Positions 9,676 to 20,387 of a stretch of 64,000 nt of DNA are shown piece by piece. Every line of letters begins with the position of its first letter. Position 1 is the stretch's first letter. Origin of the DNA: Cryptomeria japonica (lineage: Eukaryota; Streptophyta; Pinopsida; Cupressales; Cupressaceae); the NCBI RefSeq assembly GCF_030272615.1, contig NC_081411.1, positions 181,124,977-181,188,976 of the forward strand, given 5' to 3'. The notes under the pieces were generated by a model. It had not been told where the DNA came from and made no database searches. It saw nothing but the letters and a program-made list of their open reading frames with translations. A program made the position numbers and the translations under genes.

Positions 9676-12295
9676 GAACTAGTTATTGACCAAGATGTGT
9701 GAGACTAAATGAAAATGGAAAGAGTATGGAAGACCAAGAGTTGGATGGAATGTGAATGAATCTAAAGTGTACTTGCAATGTCCAAAGTGTAAGACCAAGT
9801 ATGTATGTAGTAGAGTAGGTGTGGCTTCCAAAGAGATGATAGTTTCTCTTGAAGAGGTAAGTTGACCTTGACTCTAAGTAAGACCAAATGAGACCCAAAG
9901 GTGATAGACCTTGATGAGGGACCATTTTGCAAAATGTTGTTGTATGTAATGTGTTGACAAAGTAAGATGAGGACAAGCAAGTGACCTTTTGACTCAAGTT
10001 TAGACAAATGTGAATGTAATGTAAGGTGTAAAGCAATGATGGACTTTGTGAGACCCAAAAATATGTTGAATGCTAGATGAAAACCTGGAGAAATAACTTA
10101 GGAAGCTCAAGAATTCTAAAACTAATTGCTCTTGTTTGTTGGACTGTAAATTTTTCCCAATACTAAACACAGATGTGTTTGTATACTTCATATACACGGT
10201 TCTAAAACCTGAGTGCAATTTTTCCAATTTGTGAAGTTGTTGTTGTGACCAGATCTAAATTTGTTTGACTATTTTTCGTGACAAGAGGACACAATGTTGA
10301 TGAGGACTCAATGTTTACAAGTGTTTAGTCTCAAAATGACTCAAAAAAAAGTGTGTTGTTTGATGTAAAAAATGTTTTGCATACACTTGAAGACACAAAA
10401 GACACAATGTTTTGATGTTTGGTCTTGAATGTTTGATTGTTCAAAATAAGCCAAGCACAACTCTTTTGGCTGGCTAGGACAATAGTTGTTGATCGCACAT
10501 GGGGTTTTCCCCAAGGCTACGCTATTCAGAGCGGATACTTAGATGCTTGACCCCACTGGCTCCACCCTTGGCACTCACTTCTCCAGGGAAGCCAAGCATC
10601 AGTCCCCATGAAAACTCCTAGTGGTGAACTTTGTATCTCTACTAAGAACAGTATGTGTGTGGGTCGCTCCAGAGGTCTAACCTTCTGACCCAACAACTAG
10701 AAGGATTTTGGCTTTCTAAAACAAAAAGGTGCTAGTAAGGGCATCCACTCATGTGGCCACACATGCGGCACTTTCAGCTCTGTAAATATAGAAGGCTCCC
10801 AGCCAGTAGGGGTTACGCCCTACAACTGATCAAATAAATTTGATCAAACAGGTTTATGGGGAGACATAGTGTCAGTATGAACTAATCAGCACATGTTACC
10901 CATGGCTTTCACCATGGATACAATTATTTATAGTGGTTCGGAAGAGGTGGGTTTTAATCACTACCACTTGGGTCATTCTCTCCTCACTAGTAGTCCTAAT
11001 GACCACACGGGGAGATAGGACCTCTAGAGATTAAACAAAAAGAGCCTATTGCCCAAGACACAAAAGACAATGGTTCAATTTTAGTGCACCAATTGAAGTG
11101 TTTGGTAATCTATGAAGACAAGACACACAATAACGATAAAAAACCCTTTCCCAAATTTTGCAACAAAGTTTTGTTAGTAGTTTTTCAATAATACCCCTCC
11201 TGCAAGCACACAAGTTAGGTAAATTTTAGATCCAAAAGACTTTGTGAAACAAAGGGCCATCAACAATGCATTTTTTGACAAATTCAAAGATCTGATTCAT
11301 CATAAAAAAAATACCACATGTAAAATTTCAAGAAATTTCTAGAAATGTAAGAAAATCCAAAAAATTTGCTAATTTGCTCCAAAAATTATTTTTTATGAAA
11401 AATCATAAAAAATTCATATAAAATGCAAAATTTATCCAAAAAATCTGAAATTTTCATTGGACACTCCTGATGGTCTTCCAAACCTGCATAAAACACTTTC
11501 TGCAAAAAATCCAAGCAGTTTGTGAGATATGAGCAAAATAACAAAAAACCCTAATTTTCAAAGATCCAATTTTTTAGGAATGATTTTGCATCAAATGTAA
11601 AATCACAAAGAACAGATCTTGTGTATAATTCTGAGAGCTTTCTAAAAATGTAAGAAAATCTGAAAAATTTGCTAATTTTCTCTCAAAATTATTTTTTTAT
11701 GAAAATACATAAACAATTCATAGAAATTTCAAATATCCTCCAGAAAATATGAGTTTTGTATTGAGCACCTTTGATAATTTTCTTGACCTGCAAAAAAATT
11801 TGATGCCAAAATACAAAATAGTTTGTGAGATATGATCAAAATAATGAGAAACCCTAATTTTTAAAGATCCAATTTTTGAGGAAATATTTTGCATCAAAAT
11901 TAAAATCATAAAGAACGAATCATGTGTATAAATCAAAGAGCTTTCCAAAAATATAAGAAAATTTGAAAAATTTGCTCATTTGCTCTCAAAATTATTTTTT
12001 TATGAAAATTCATAAATAATTCATAGAAAATTCAAATATGCTCCAAAATATCTGAATTTTGGATTGCGAGCTCTTGATACTGTCCCAAACTTGCAAAAAA
12101 TGTTTGATGCAAAAATTCCAAGTTGTTTGTGAGATTGGATCAAATCTCTCCAAGATCTTGATCTTGTGTCCAAAACCCTAGCTACACAAGGTTATTCTCC
12201 AAATTGTTTTACAAAACAACAATATAGGGTTAGAAAAAACTGTAAAAAAAAACACAGATCTAACAAAAATCCAAGTCCCACTGGGCATGCTCAAA
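9676..12295 (-). other. Untranslated leader of element B
   Basis: 2.6 kb between the 5' LTR (right side) and gag start, without a convincing ORF. The LTR-proximal third contains a ~303-bp tandem repeat. Directly after the LTR the minus strand reads TTTGAGCATGCCCAGTGGGA, not the initiator-Met primer site (TGGTATCAGAGC) seen in other elements here. The priming tRNA is not recognised. Confidence 0.6.
11290..12155. repeat. ~303-bp tandem repeat in leader of element B
   Basis: Three AT-rich units; the phrase (T)GTAAGAAAATC-GAAAAATTTGC recurs at about 11346, 11649 and 11952, a period of 303 bp. Other parts of the unit (TTTGTGAGATATGA, AAACCCTAATTTTCAAAGATCC) recur in register. The first unit is incomplete on its left. 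Confidence 0.85.
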
Positions 12296-13112
12296 TGTTT
12301 ATGATGAAAGTGGATAACAACAATATTGAAAGACTAAATGCATTCAACCACAAAACCCTAGCCTAACAAAAACAAAGATCCACCATAACATATGAAGATT
12401 ACCTAAGACAATGCAAATCAAATGAAATCAGAAAGATTATACCATCACATGTTCAATAGGGTTTGGATCTCCATTCTTCCTATCTCCATTGATCTCGCTT
12501 GATATATTTGCTCTCAGATTTTATGTGTGCACAAGAGCTCAACAAAGAACAGAAATGTGGTTGCAAGTAGGCTTGATCGCATATGAAAGTTCGAAAGCGT
12601 AGTCGGGTCAGATCAGGTTGATTAGCTAATTAGAATGATTCAAATAGATTGATTAGGGTTGATAATGAAGGAAGCATCCCCTTATATAGAAGACACTATA
12701 AGAAATGGAGGGATAAGATTGAGAGGTGTAAAAGATAAATGGTCGGCTATGATTAGAGAGTAGGTAGAAGAAATAAGAAAATAATAATAGGGTAGGTAGT
12801 GTAGGAATTAAGAGACGAATGACATGTGTCATGGGTAGAAAAGGCTAATGAATTAATTAAATAAATAAAGATTTATTTAATTAATAGAAGAAGTGGGATC
12901 AATTAAATAAATAAGATATTTATTTAATTTAGGAAAAAGGATAATTTAAATAAATAAATGTATTTATTTAAATGAGAAATATGGCTAGAAGAGGCTAAAT
13001 GAATTAATTAAATAAATAAATATTTATTTAATTAATAGAATAATTAGGTTTAAAATAATTAAATAAATAAAGATGTTTCTTTAATTAGACATGACAATTT
13101 TAGGTGTCTACA
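12296..13112 (-). repeat. 5' LTR of element B
   Basis: 817 bp, TG...CA, followed by the CATAT duplication at 13113-13117. It includes the palindrome array at about 12845-13085 and the TATATAAG box at 12681-12688. Confidence 0.95.
12681..12688 (-). promoter_or_regulatory. TATA box in 5' LTR of element B
   Basis: TATATAAG on the minus strand followed by GGGG, conserved at the same place in the other LTR (3840-3847). Probable core promoter of the element. Confidence 0.6.
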
Positions 13113-14785
13113 CATATGACTAGAGATAAAGGGAAATTTTTGTCTCTACAAGAATACAATGGCGGTCAAGTCAGATTTGGAGATAGAAACAAGGGAGTTA
13201 TGACAAGAAGAAAACTAGCAAATGAAGAGGTATGTCTTATTTCTCAAGTTGAACCAGCAACTGTTATTGAAGCTTGTAAGGATAAACATTGGTTAAAGGC
13301 TATGGAAGATGAATTATATTAGATAGAGAAAAATGAAACTTGGTCTTTAGTTCCCCAGCCTAAAAATAAGAATGTTATTGGAACTAAATTGGTTTCTAGG
13401 AACAAGTTGAATGAGGATGGTCAAGTTATAAGGAACAAGGCTATATTGGTTTGTAAAGGTTATTCTCAAATGGAAGGAATTGATTATGGTGAGACATTTG
13501 CACCTGTAGCTAGAATTGAAGCTGTTAGACTACTTCTTGCCTATGCAGCTTATAAGAACTATAAGGTTTATCAAATTGATGTTAAATGTGCATTTTTGAA
13601 TGGTGAGCTTGAGGAAGAATTTTACATTGAGCAACATGATGGATTTTCACTGGTAGATGATAAAGATATGGTTCACATATTGAAGAAAGCTTTATATGGT
13701 TTGAAACAAGCTCCTAGAGCTTGGTATGCAAGGTTGGATAAATATTTTTTGAAGCTTGGTTTTACTAAAGACAATGCTAATAGTAATTTATATTATAAGA
13801 TCATTGATAATAATATTCTAATTATTGAAGTATTTGTTGATGATATCATTTTTGGAGGAGAAGATAAAATGTGCATGGAATTTGCTAACAACATAACAAA
13901 TGAATTTGAAATGTCCATGATTGGTGAGAAGAATTTTTTTTAGGTTTGCAGATTACTTAAATTGACTAAGGCATTTTTATCTATCAAACTAAGTATCTGA
14001 GGGAATTGTTGAAGAAGTTTGGTATGGAGAATTCCAAACTGGTAAGTACTCCTATGGCTACAAGTGAGAAATTATCTATCAAGGATACTTCTATAATGGT
14101 AAATCTGACAAGGTTTTAGTCTATGATTGGTGGTCTGTTATATCTAATTCAAACTAGACCTAATATTATGAAGGCAGAAATTATTGTTTCAAGATATCAA
14201 AGTAATCCTAAAGAAAATCATGAATGTGTAGTAAAGAGGATATTCTGGTATTTGCAAGGAACAACATAATATAGTTTATGGTATTCCAGAAATGATGATT
14301 TCAGTTTATGTGCATATATTGACTTAGATTGGGCAGGTGATACTAATGATAGGAAGAGCACTTCTGGTGGAACTTTCTTTCTTGGAAAGAAACTATCTTC
14401 ATGGATCAACAAAAAATAGTCATGCATTTCTTTATCTACCGCAAAAGCTGAGTATGTTGTAGCAACAACTAATTGCACTCAAGTCTTGTGGATGAAGCAA
14501 ATGTTGAAGGATATCAGGGTAAATTGTAGTGAATTGGTAGTTATCTACTGTGATAACTCTACAGTTATTGACATGTCTAAGAATCTGGTATTTCAGTCTA
14601 AGACTAAGCATATTTCAATAAAGTATAACTTTCTAAAGGACAAGATTGAAGCAAAGGTAGTCAAGTTGGTTTATGTGAACACTAAAGAACAGATTGTAGA
14701 CATATTCACTAAACTATTGTCTAAGGAATCATTTGAGTATTTGAGAGAAAGGTTATGGGTTTCTAGCCCTCTGATAGAGACTTGA
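13113..14785 (+). pseudogene. Copia RT-RNase H, element C1 (integrase deleted)
   Basis: Resumes the protease at the HM of HHM (MTRDKGKFLSLQEYNGG). At 13177-13184 (TTGGAGAT) it jumps directly to the linker before RT (GVMTRRKLANEEVCLISQ), so the whole integrase region is missing. RT follows: [71 protein letters not shown] and the catalytic FVDDIIFGG at about 13831-13857. A frameshift near 13940 precedes the RT tail. RNase H has YIDLDWAGDTNDRKST, LSTAKAEYV and VIYCDNSTVIDMSKN, ending FTKLLSKESFEYLRERLW and a stop at about 14785. Stops and the frameshift make it non-functional, but the YxDD-type residues are intact. Confidence 0.92.
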
Positions 14786-15115
14786 TTGATGAATTTTGCC
14801 ATCAGTCTGACATGCATTATCAGAGATACTATTCATTCCGACACTAATGAGTGGCACTACTACTCAAGGGGGGTAGTCACCTTTGAGATTCATAGGTTTA
14901 TATCATTGCTTTGATATTTTTGTCAGATTTCTGGCATTGCTGTTAAAGGGGGAGTGATAGTAATGTGAAAAATCATTCAAAACCTTACAAAGATATCATT
15001 CATAGGGGGAGAGATATTGATTGTTGGTTGTCTTCCATAGGAGACTTGTTTGGTATTTCTTGGTACTTAGATGTTTTTCACATCTAGTGTTGCCATCAAT
15101 GCCAAAGGGGGAGAT
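14786..15115 (+). other. C1 3' untranslated region with two polypurine tracts
   Basis: Non-coding stretch ending in AAAGGGGGAGAT (15104-15115) directly before the 3' LTR, the functional PPT. A second near-identical AAAGGGGGAG lies at 14945-14954, 159 bp upstream, preceded by the similar context GGCATTGCTGTT. The same doubled arrangement is seen in E, F and I. Confidence 0.8.
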
Positions 15116-16399
15116 TGTTGGCATTATGGATGAATTGATTATGTGTTGCATTGATGTTTTGTCATTGATGTCAACACTAGCTATTATGATTGGTTACTGA
15201 CAGACAAGTTTTGGTTACCAGTAGAAGATCTAGTGTTACCAGCAGAAGAGATTATTTGTTGGACACTTCCTGTATATTTGGATTAGTGAAGTATATTTGA
15301 TTTCATGTGTTATATGCTCCATGAGAATGTTTTGGTTAGTTGGTATTGGCTTGGTAATTGGATGCTATCATACACTTTGGTAAACCCTTACTGACACTAG
15401 TTTAAGGCTTTACCAGTAGAGCTTTCCTTGAGGAATTGTGACATGATGCACAATTGGTATTGGTGGAGCTTCTTCATGGATTTCAAGATGCTAAAGATGT
15501 TCTTTGATCATGCTTCTACTGCTTGATAAAATTGCTTCGGCATGGTGGACCTAGAATAGGACTGGTACCTATCTAGGTTATGGGTTGGTATCATGCTAAT
15601 GTGTTCTCTACATGTTACTGGGATGTTTTGAGATGATTTATGGATTAGTTATTGTTGTTCTGATCTTAAACCGACATGGCATATCATTTTAAAAAATAAT
15701 TATGTAATCATATTATTGTAATATCCTTGGGTGGTCGACCTAATTGGTTTTAGGCCTTAGCGTTTGTATAAATAAGAGGTTCAAACTCTTTGTAGGGTAT
15801 TGTAGTTATTGGAAAGGTCATGGTTAAGGAATGTAATGTGTGAATATTGTAATATCATTTAGGCATACGAGTTGGTCGATCATTGGTGATCAAATTGGAT
15901 TCAGAAGAGGATTTAGTCCTCTGACATTGAGTTTAATCAAGACTGTAATTGGGCATGGTAGATGCTATTTTTGGAAATTTACTCTATTGGATTATTGTCC
16001 ATTTATCCTAAGATGGTTGTAGCCTCTTTGTAGTCAGTGAGACTCTTTTGTAATGAGCACTATGCTCTAGGAAATGTGCCTTCCTGCAAGTGCAGTCCCC
16101 TCATTGTAATAAATACTTTATGCAGAAGTATCATTTGACTGTGGGTAGGCTTCCAACCATGGTTTTTCCCTTTCCGATTTTTCCACGTACATATCATGGT
16201 GTTATGTGGTATGGTTTCTTTGTATTGCTTATCTGTTTAATTGTTAAGTTGTATTGTTTACCGGTATCTATCCCTATCGGTGTCTCTATGTGCTTTACCA
16301 ATACTTGATTTGTTTAAGTTTTTATTGTGGATTAAAATTTATAATCTGTTAACAACTGATTCACTCCCCCCTCTCAGTTTTTCACCAATTATCCTAACA
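15116..16399 (+). repeat. 3' LTR of Copia element C1
   Basis: 1,284 bp from TGTTGGCATTATGG to ATTATCCTAACA. Landmarks are TTGTCATTGATGTCAA near the start, TATAAATAAG at 15767-15776, CCATGGTTTTTCCC, and CCCCCCTCTCAGT close to the end. It is homologous over its whole length to the LTR of F at 58831-60094. The next bases GTAAT would be the target duplication, but the 5' partner is lost. Confidence 0.92.
15767..15776 (+). promoter_or_regulatory. TATA box in C1 LTR
   Basis: TATAAATAAG, with a matching TATAAATGA at the equivalent place in the F LTR (minus strand, about 59448-59456). Confidence 0.55.
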
Positions 16400-16443
16400 G
16401 TAATCGCCTACATTCCTCATTCTTTACGTGATAATATACATGT

Positions 16444-18073
16444 TGATGCAGGGGCACTTAACAGTTTTGTTGAGTCTGTTTCAAGGATGTTGGAATCATA
16501 TTCTTAGCTTTTTCATAAGGCCAAGAGGCCATTGAGTATGTGCTCAAATTATTGTAAGGGCCCTAAGAGTCTTTGTTTTGCCAATGTTGGCATGTGAGCT
16601 CTTAAGGGTGCCAAGTAGAACACTTGCTAGGATAAGTTGTTTTTGGGTTAATGTAGGTTGGTTGGTGTTATTTTGAGTTTTTATAGGTCATGTGAGTCAC
16701 TTGGAAGTGACCAAGCTAGGAGTTGAACATACTTGTTCAACCAAGGAAAAATTTGCAAAATTTGCAAAATTTTCTCATAATAAGTTCGCAACATTTTCAC
16801 CAAACCTTGTACACCAATGGCTAGTTGGTCGTCACAATTGGTTGTAAGAATGTGTAACTACTCCAAGGCCATTATAAGATTTGGAAAGGCTGAAGAGAAT
16901 TGATTGTTGAATATTTGAGGCAAATACACAAGTTTGGTTTCTCCATTTGGTGTGTTCTTCTGAGTTATGACATGTTCTTTGCATGTTTGTACAACTTCTA
17001 CGGGTTGATAATTCTAGAAAGGGGACATGGATTTCTAGATTGGTGTCTTACCTTCATTTTTGTTTTGGTTTTAAGACTTGAAGTGTTGTATTTTGTAATT
17101 TATCTTGATTTTGTTCCAAGTGGGTGCAAAAGTCCTAAAAACCAGGGTCTTGAGAGCACAATGGCTCCAACCTAACATTCCATGGTGGATACAACTCTAA
17201 AACCTTGTGGAATGTTAGGTTTAAATATATTTTATGTTTTATTTTGGGTTTTGAGACAAGGGAAGCTAAACCGGAGATTTTCCACCATACCCTAGGCTGG
17301 GCACGTTGAGTTTCCAAGAATAAGGTAACAAGGGTAACATGCCCCAATTGGGTGAATTTGGTGGATGGAGGTGAAAGATATTTGGATTGGAATTCCTTAT
17401 GGAAGCACATACCTAAAACTAACATCATTTCACTTAGGCAATAGGACTGTTGAAGGTGTTTGAACAAATCCCTACTTTTAGGCCTAGGAAGGGGCAATTA
17501 GGCCTACTTAGCCCTATAAGGGTTAGATATGTTAGCGACAAAACCAACCTCCAGTTTTGAGGTATTGTATGTAACCCCAAAAAGGATGTTTGGAATGCCA
17601 ATGTGTTCATAGGATTTTTAAGGAAGATTGGCAGATAATCATAGAATACCCCACTCGCAGGGCTACTAGAATTAGGTCTTCTATTAGGCCTAAAAGTGTA
17701 GTTTTTTTGTGAATCTTGGGATTGGTATATACTAGAGCCCTTGGGGTAGGATTATGATTGGGAACCCATAAAAATTCATCCATCCTTGTGTGATTAATGT
17801 GGGGATTGAAGATCCTATAGTAGAGGGGTTGAACTCTTAGGTTGAGTGTGAAAGGGAGTTAGAAAACAAGGTCTCCTAAGCAAGAGTATGGAACTCGCAA
17901 AAGATAAAGTGCTTATCCTAGTCTAAGGATCTTGGGAAGGTCAGAGAGGGTAAGTCCTGGAGTCCCTTGGAGGGTGTGGGTATGTGGAAACATTGGATGG
18001 TTCTTGGAGGACCCTGAGTAGATTCATTGGAAAAATGCCACATAAGAGGTTGAGTTCAATTATCTCGACATCA
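16444..18073 (+). repeat. 5' LTR of element D
   Basis: 1,630 bp, preceded by CATGT and followed by the primer site. Pairs with 30132-32695 (minus its insertion) at roughly 90% by eye. Confidence 0.92.
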
Positions 18074-18075
18074 GA

Positions 18076-18089
18076 TTGGTATGAGAGCC
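18076..18089 (+). other. Primer-binding site of element D
   Basis: TTGGTATGAGAGCC, one mismatch from the TGGTATCAGAGC complement of initiator tRNA-Met, two bases after the LTR end. Confidence 0.85.
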
Positions 18090-18147
18090 AATCGATTGAA
18101 AAAAGTTGTGTATGTGATACCCAAAGGTAGAGTCAAAAGCCAACATC

Positions 18148-19350
18148 ATGATACCAAAGAAAATGACCCAAGAGGCCATTTGAAAGTTGGTCCAAGATAT
18201 ACTTACCAAATCCCATGTGCAAGAAACCAATAAAGGTAAGGGAAAAATCACTGGATGGGGTGATGAAACTGATAATGAAGATGTAGATGTGATAGGAATG
18301 ATAATAGAAAAGAAGGAGTTGGAAAAAGATCAGTAGATCTTCTTAGATGCCCTCAAGTCACTCAACAAAGATAACATATAAGGCTTACCTATCTACAATG
18401 GAAGCCTAAATGGAGAAGAGTTATTGGATTGGATAAAAGACTTGAAGAATCATTTTGAATACAAAGATGTTGCAGAAGAAAAGAGGGTCAACTTGGCCAA
18501 GACAAGATTTAAGGGATCAACCCTAGTATGGTGGAACATGATGCAAGAGGAAAGAGAACAAACAAGGAGGAAGAAGATCATCTCTTTGGAGCAAATGAAG
18601 ATTAGGATCAAAACTCAATTCCTACCTATAGACTATGAGGTACAAATGCACAATAAGTTGCAGAATTTGAAACAGAGAAAAATGGATGTGAGTACATGTA
18701 CAAAAGAGTTCAAAAAACTTACCTTAAGGGCTAGGAAGAAAGAGGAAGAAGTGGAGAATTTTTTGAGGTACTTAAATGGCCTTAGACAAAACATTCAAGA
18801 TGATATCAGCATGATAGCACCTGACATAGTCGATAAACTCTTCCAGTTAGGCTTGAGAGCAGAGGATAAGATCAAAAGAAAATGTTAGCATAACCAAAAG
18901 GGAAGAGGTGGCAGAGGTTTGAGAGGAAGAGGCACCTTTGGAAGAGGTTGTAACCCCAATAAAAATGAAGAAGGAAATCATTCAGAGAAAAATGGTGATA
19001 ATATTAGCAAAGGAGGATAGTTTGTAGGCAACTCTAGAGGGAGGAATAACTATAGAGGTAGATTTGGCAATTTAGGAAGAGGAACCACTGTCTTCACTAG
19101 CAAATGCTACCATTGTAACCAAGTGGGGCATACCATGAGCCGGTGTCTTGAAAAGACTTCAAGCTCTCACATGGGAGAAAGGAGAACTCAATTGGTGCAA
19201 GAAGAATATTGTCAAACTGTTACCTCACTAATCAGCAAGGTTGGACCAGTCCTAGATGGAGAGAGTGTGATGCTAAGAAGGACTTTGTTGAACGTACCAT
19301 AGTCCAAAGAACCTATGTAAAGGAAAACACTTTTCAAAACCACTTTTAGG
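18148..19350 (+). pseudogene. Gypsy gag, element D
   Basis: The frame opens with MIPKKMTQEA at 18148 and carries three early stops. The Retrotrans_gag core is then long and clean (18424-18888): LLDWIKDLKNHFEYKDVAEE, KTRFKGSTLVWWNMMQEER, then FLPIDYEVQMHNKLQNLKQ and FLRYLNGLRQNIQDD. Arg/Gly-rich sequence follows (GRGGRGLRGRGTFGRG), then the CCHC knuckle CYHCNQVGHTMSRC at about 19107-19148. The protein would package the element RNA. Further stops near 19300 separate it from protease. Confidence 0.88.
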
Positions 19351-19739
19351 TCCCATGATAATATCTGTAAGTTTTAGTGGATTCAGTGTCTACTGAGAAT
19401 ATTGTAGCAGTTGAGATGGTAGACAAACTAAAGTTGAAAAGGTTGCCACATACCACCCCCTATAAGGTGTCCTGGTTGAGTAAGGGTCAACATGTTCTTG
19501 TAGATGAGCAATCTTGGGTTGATTTTGAAATAGGAGATTATAAGGATAGGGTGTTATGTGACATATTTCCCATGGATGCATGCCACCTTCTGTTGGGATA
19601 CCCTTGGCAGTTTGATGTCAAAGTGATACATGATGGGGAGAAGAATTCCTATGTTATCACCAAGGAGGGTAGGAATTTTCTAATAGATCCCTTATTGATC
19701 AAGGTGAAGAAAGACATGTTAGATCAAGTGTTATGTTGA
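19351..19739 (+). pseudogene. Gypsy aspartic protease, element D
   Basis: VLVDSVSTENIVAVEMVDKL replaces the usual DSGSTHNF: the catalytic Asp is present but Gly of D-S-G is now Val. Then LKRLPHTTPYKVSWLSKGQ, a long beta-rich segment and the conserved CHLLLGYPWQFDVKVIHDG motif, ending KDMLDQVLC. It is in a different frame from gag, so a frameshift lies between. Confidence 0.85.
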
Positions 19740-20387
19740 TTAGTGGGAAATAATTCTTGAAGTTGTTGAATCATGGAGGGAACCAACGATGTTCTCTCAT
19801 AGTGAAACCCAAAGAAGAGACAAAGGCTAAAACCAAACCAGTGATACCTCAAGAGTTGTGGACCTTGCTAGACTGGTACAAAGACATAGTTGTCAATGAG
19901 ATACCAGATGCTTTACCCCCTATGATAGATGTTAACCATCTGATAAAACTCATCCCTGGTTCAACTTTTCCAAACAAGTCTTCTTATAAGATGACACCTA
20001 CTCAAAATGAGGAAATAGCAAAGAAAGTGCAGGATTTACTAGATAAAGGGTTGATAAAGAAGATTTTAAGTCCATGTGCAGTGCCTATTGTTTTTGCACC
20101 TTAGAAAGATGGAAAGTGGAGGATGTGCACTAATTCAAGGGCCATTAATAAAATTACAATTAAATACCAGTTAACAATGCCAAGGATTGAGGATCTAATG
20201 GACTACCTAGGTGGGGCTTGCTAGTTTTCTAAGGTGGATGTCAAATCAAGTTATCATCAAATTAGGATCAGACCTGATGATGAATGGAAGACATTGTTTA
20301 AGAAAAACAAAGGGCTAAATGAATGGTTGGTGATGCCCATTGGCCTCACAAATATACCTAGCACCTTCATGAGGCTCATGAATGAAG
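19740..20387 (+). pseudogene. Gypsy reverse transcriptase N-terminal half, element D
   Basis: Contains PDALPPMIDVNHLIKLIPGS, the primer-grip approach (KKVQDLLDKGLIKKILSPCA), [34 protein letters not shown] and the palm/thumb phrase [19 protein letters not shown]. Three stops (for example CAG to TAG before FSKVD at about 20222). It ends at 20387, where Copia element E entered, and resumes at 27813. Confidence 0.92.

Larger units (their letters stand above)
3455..13112 (-). mobile_element. Ty3/Gypsy LTR element B, non-autonomous, carries antisense PMD gene
   Basis: Complete by structure. The LTRs at 3455-4267 and 12296-13112 begin TG and end CA, and are flanked by the perfect 5-bp duplication CATAT (3450-3454 and 13113-13117). 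Read on the minus strand the order is 5' LTR, long leader, gag, protease, then at 6779 an abrupt switch to the PMD gene in opposite orientation, then polypurine tract and 3' LTR. RT, RNase H and integrase are absent, so the element must have moved in trans or lost pol after insertion. The gag type (MVETRSQ start, CHHC box, LIDGG protease) points to the Tat/Athila side of Gypsy; lineage is inference. Confidence 0.93.
3033..16399 (+). mobile_element. Ty1/Copia element C1, 5'-truncated, split by element B
   Basis: Two segments, 3033-3454 and 13113-16399, form one Copia element once B and one copy of its CATAT duplication are set aside; the reading frame resumes across the gap. Preserved parts are the gag zinc knuckle, protease start, RT, RNase H and 3' LTR (15116-16399). 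The 5' LTR and N-terminal gag are missing. Integrase is missing because of a separate internal deletion near 13177. The element belongs to the same family as F at the right end of the window, which lies in the opposite orientation. Confidence 0.85.

Noticed and set aside
10000-10227. Small frames upstream of B gag as regulatory uORFs
   Set aside because: Several short overlapping frames exist but none is conserved or positioned convincingly; no second copy to compare.
18076-18089. tRNA-Met-like sequence at this and four other places
   Set aside because: These are 11-14 base primer-binding sites beside LTRs; there is no cloverleaf or tRNA gene around them.
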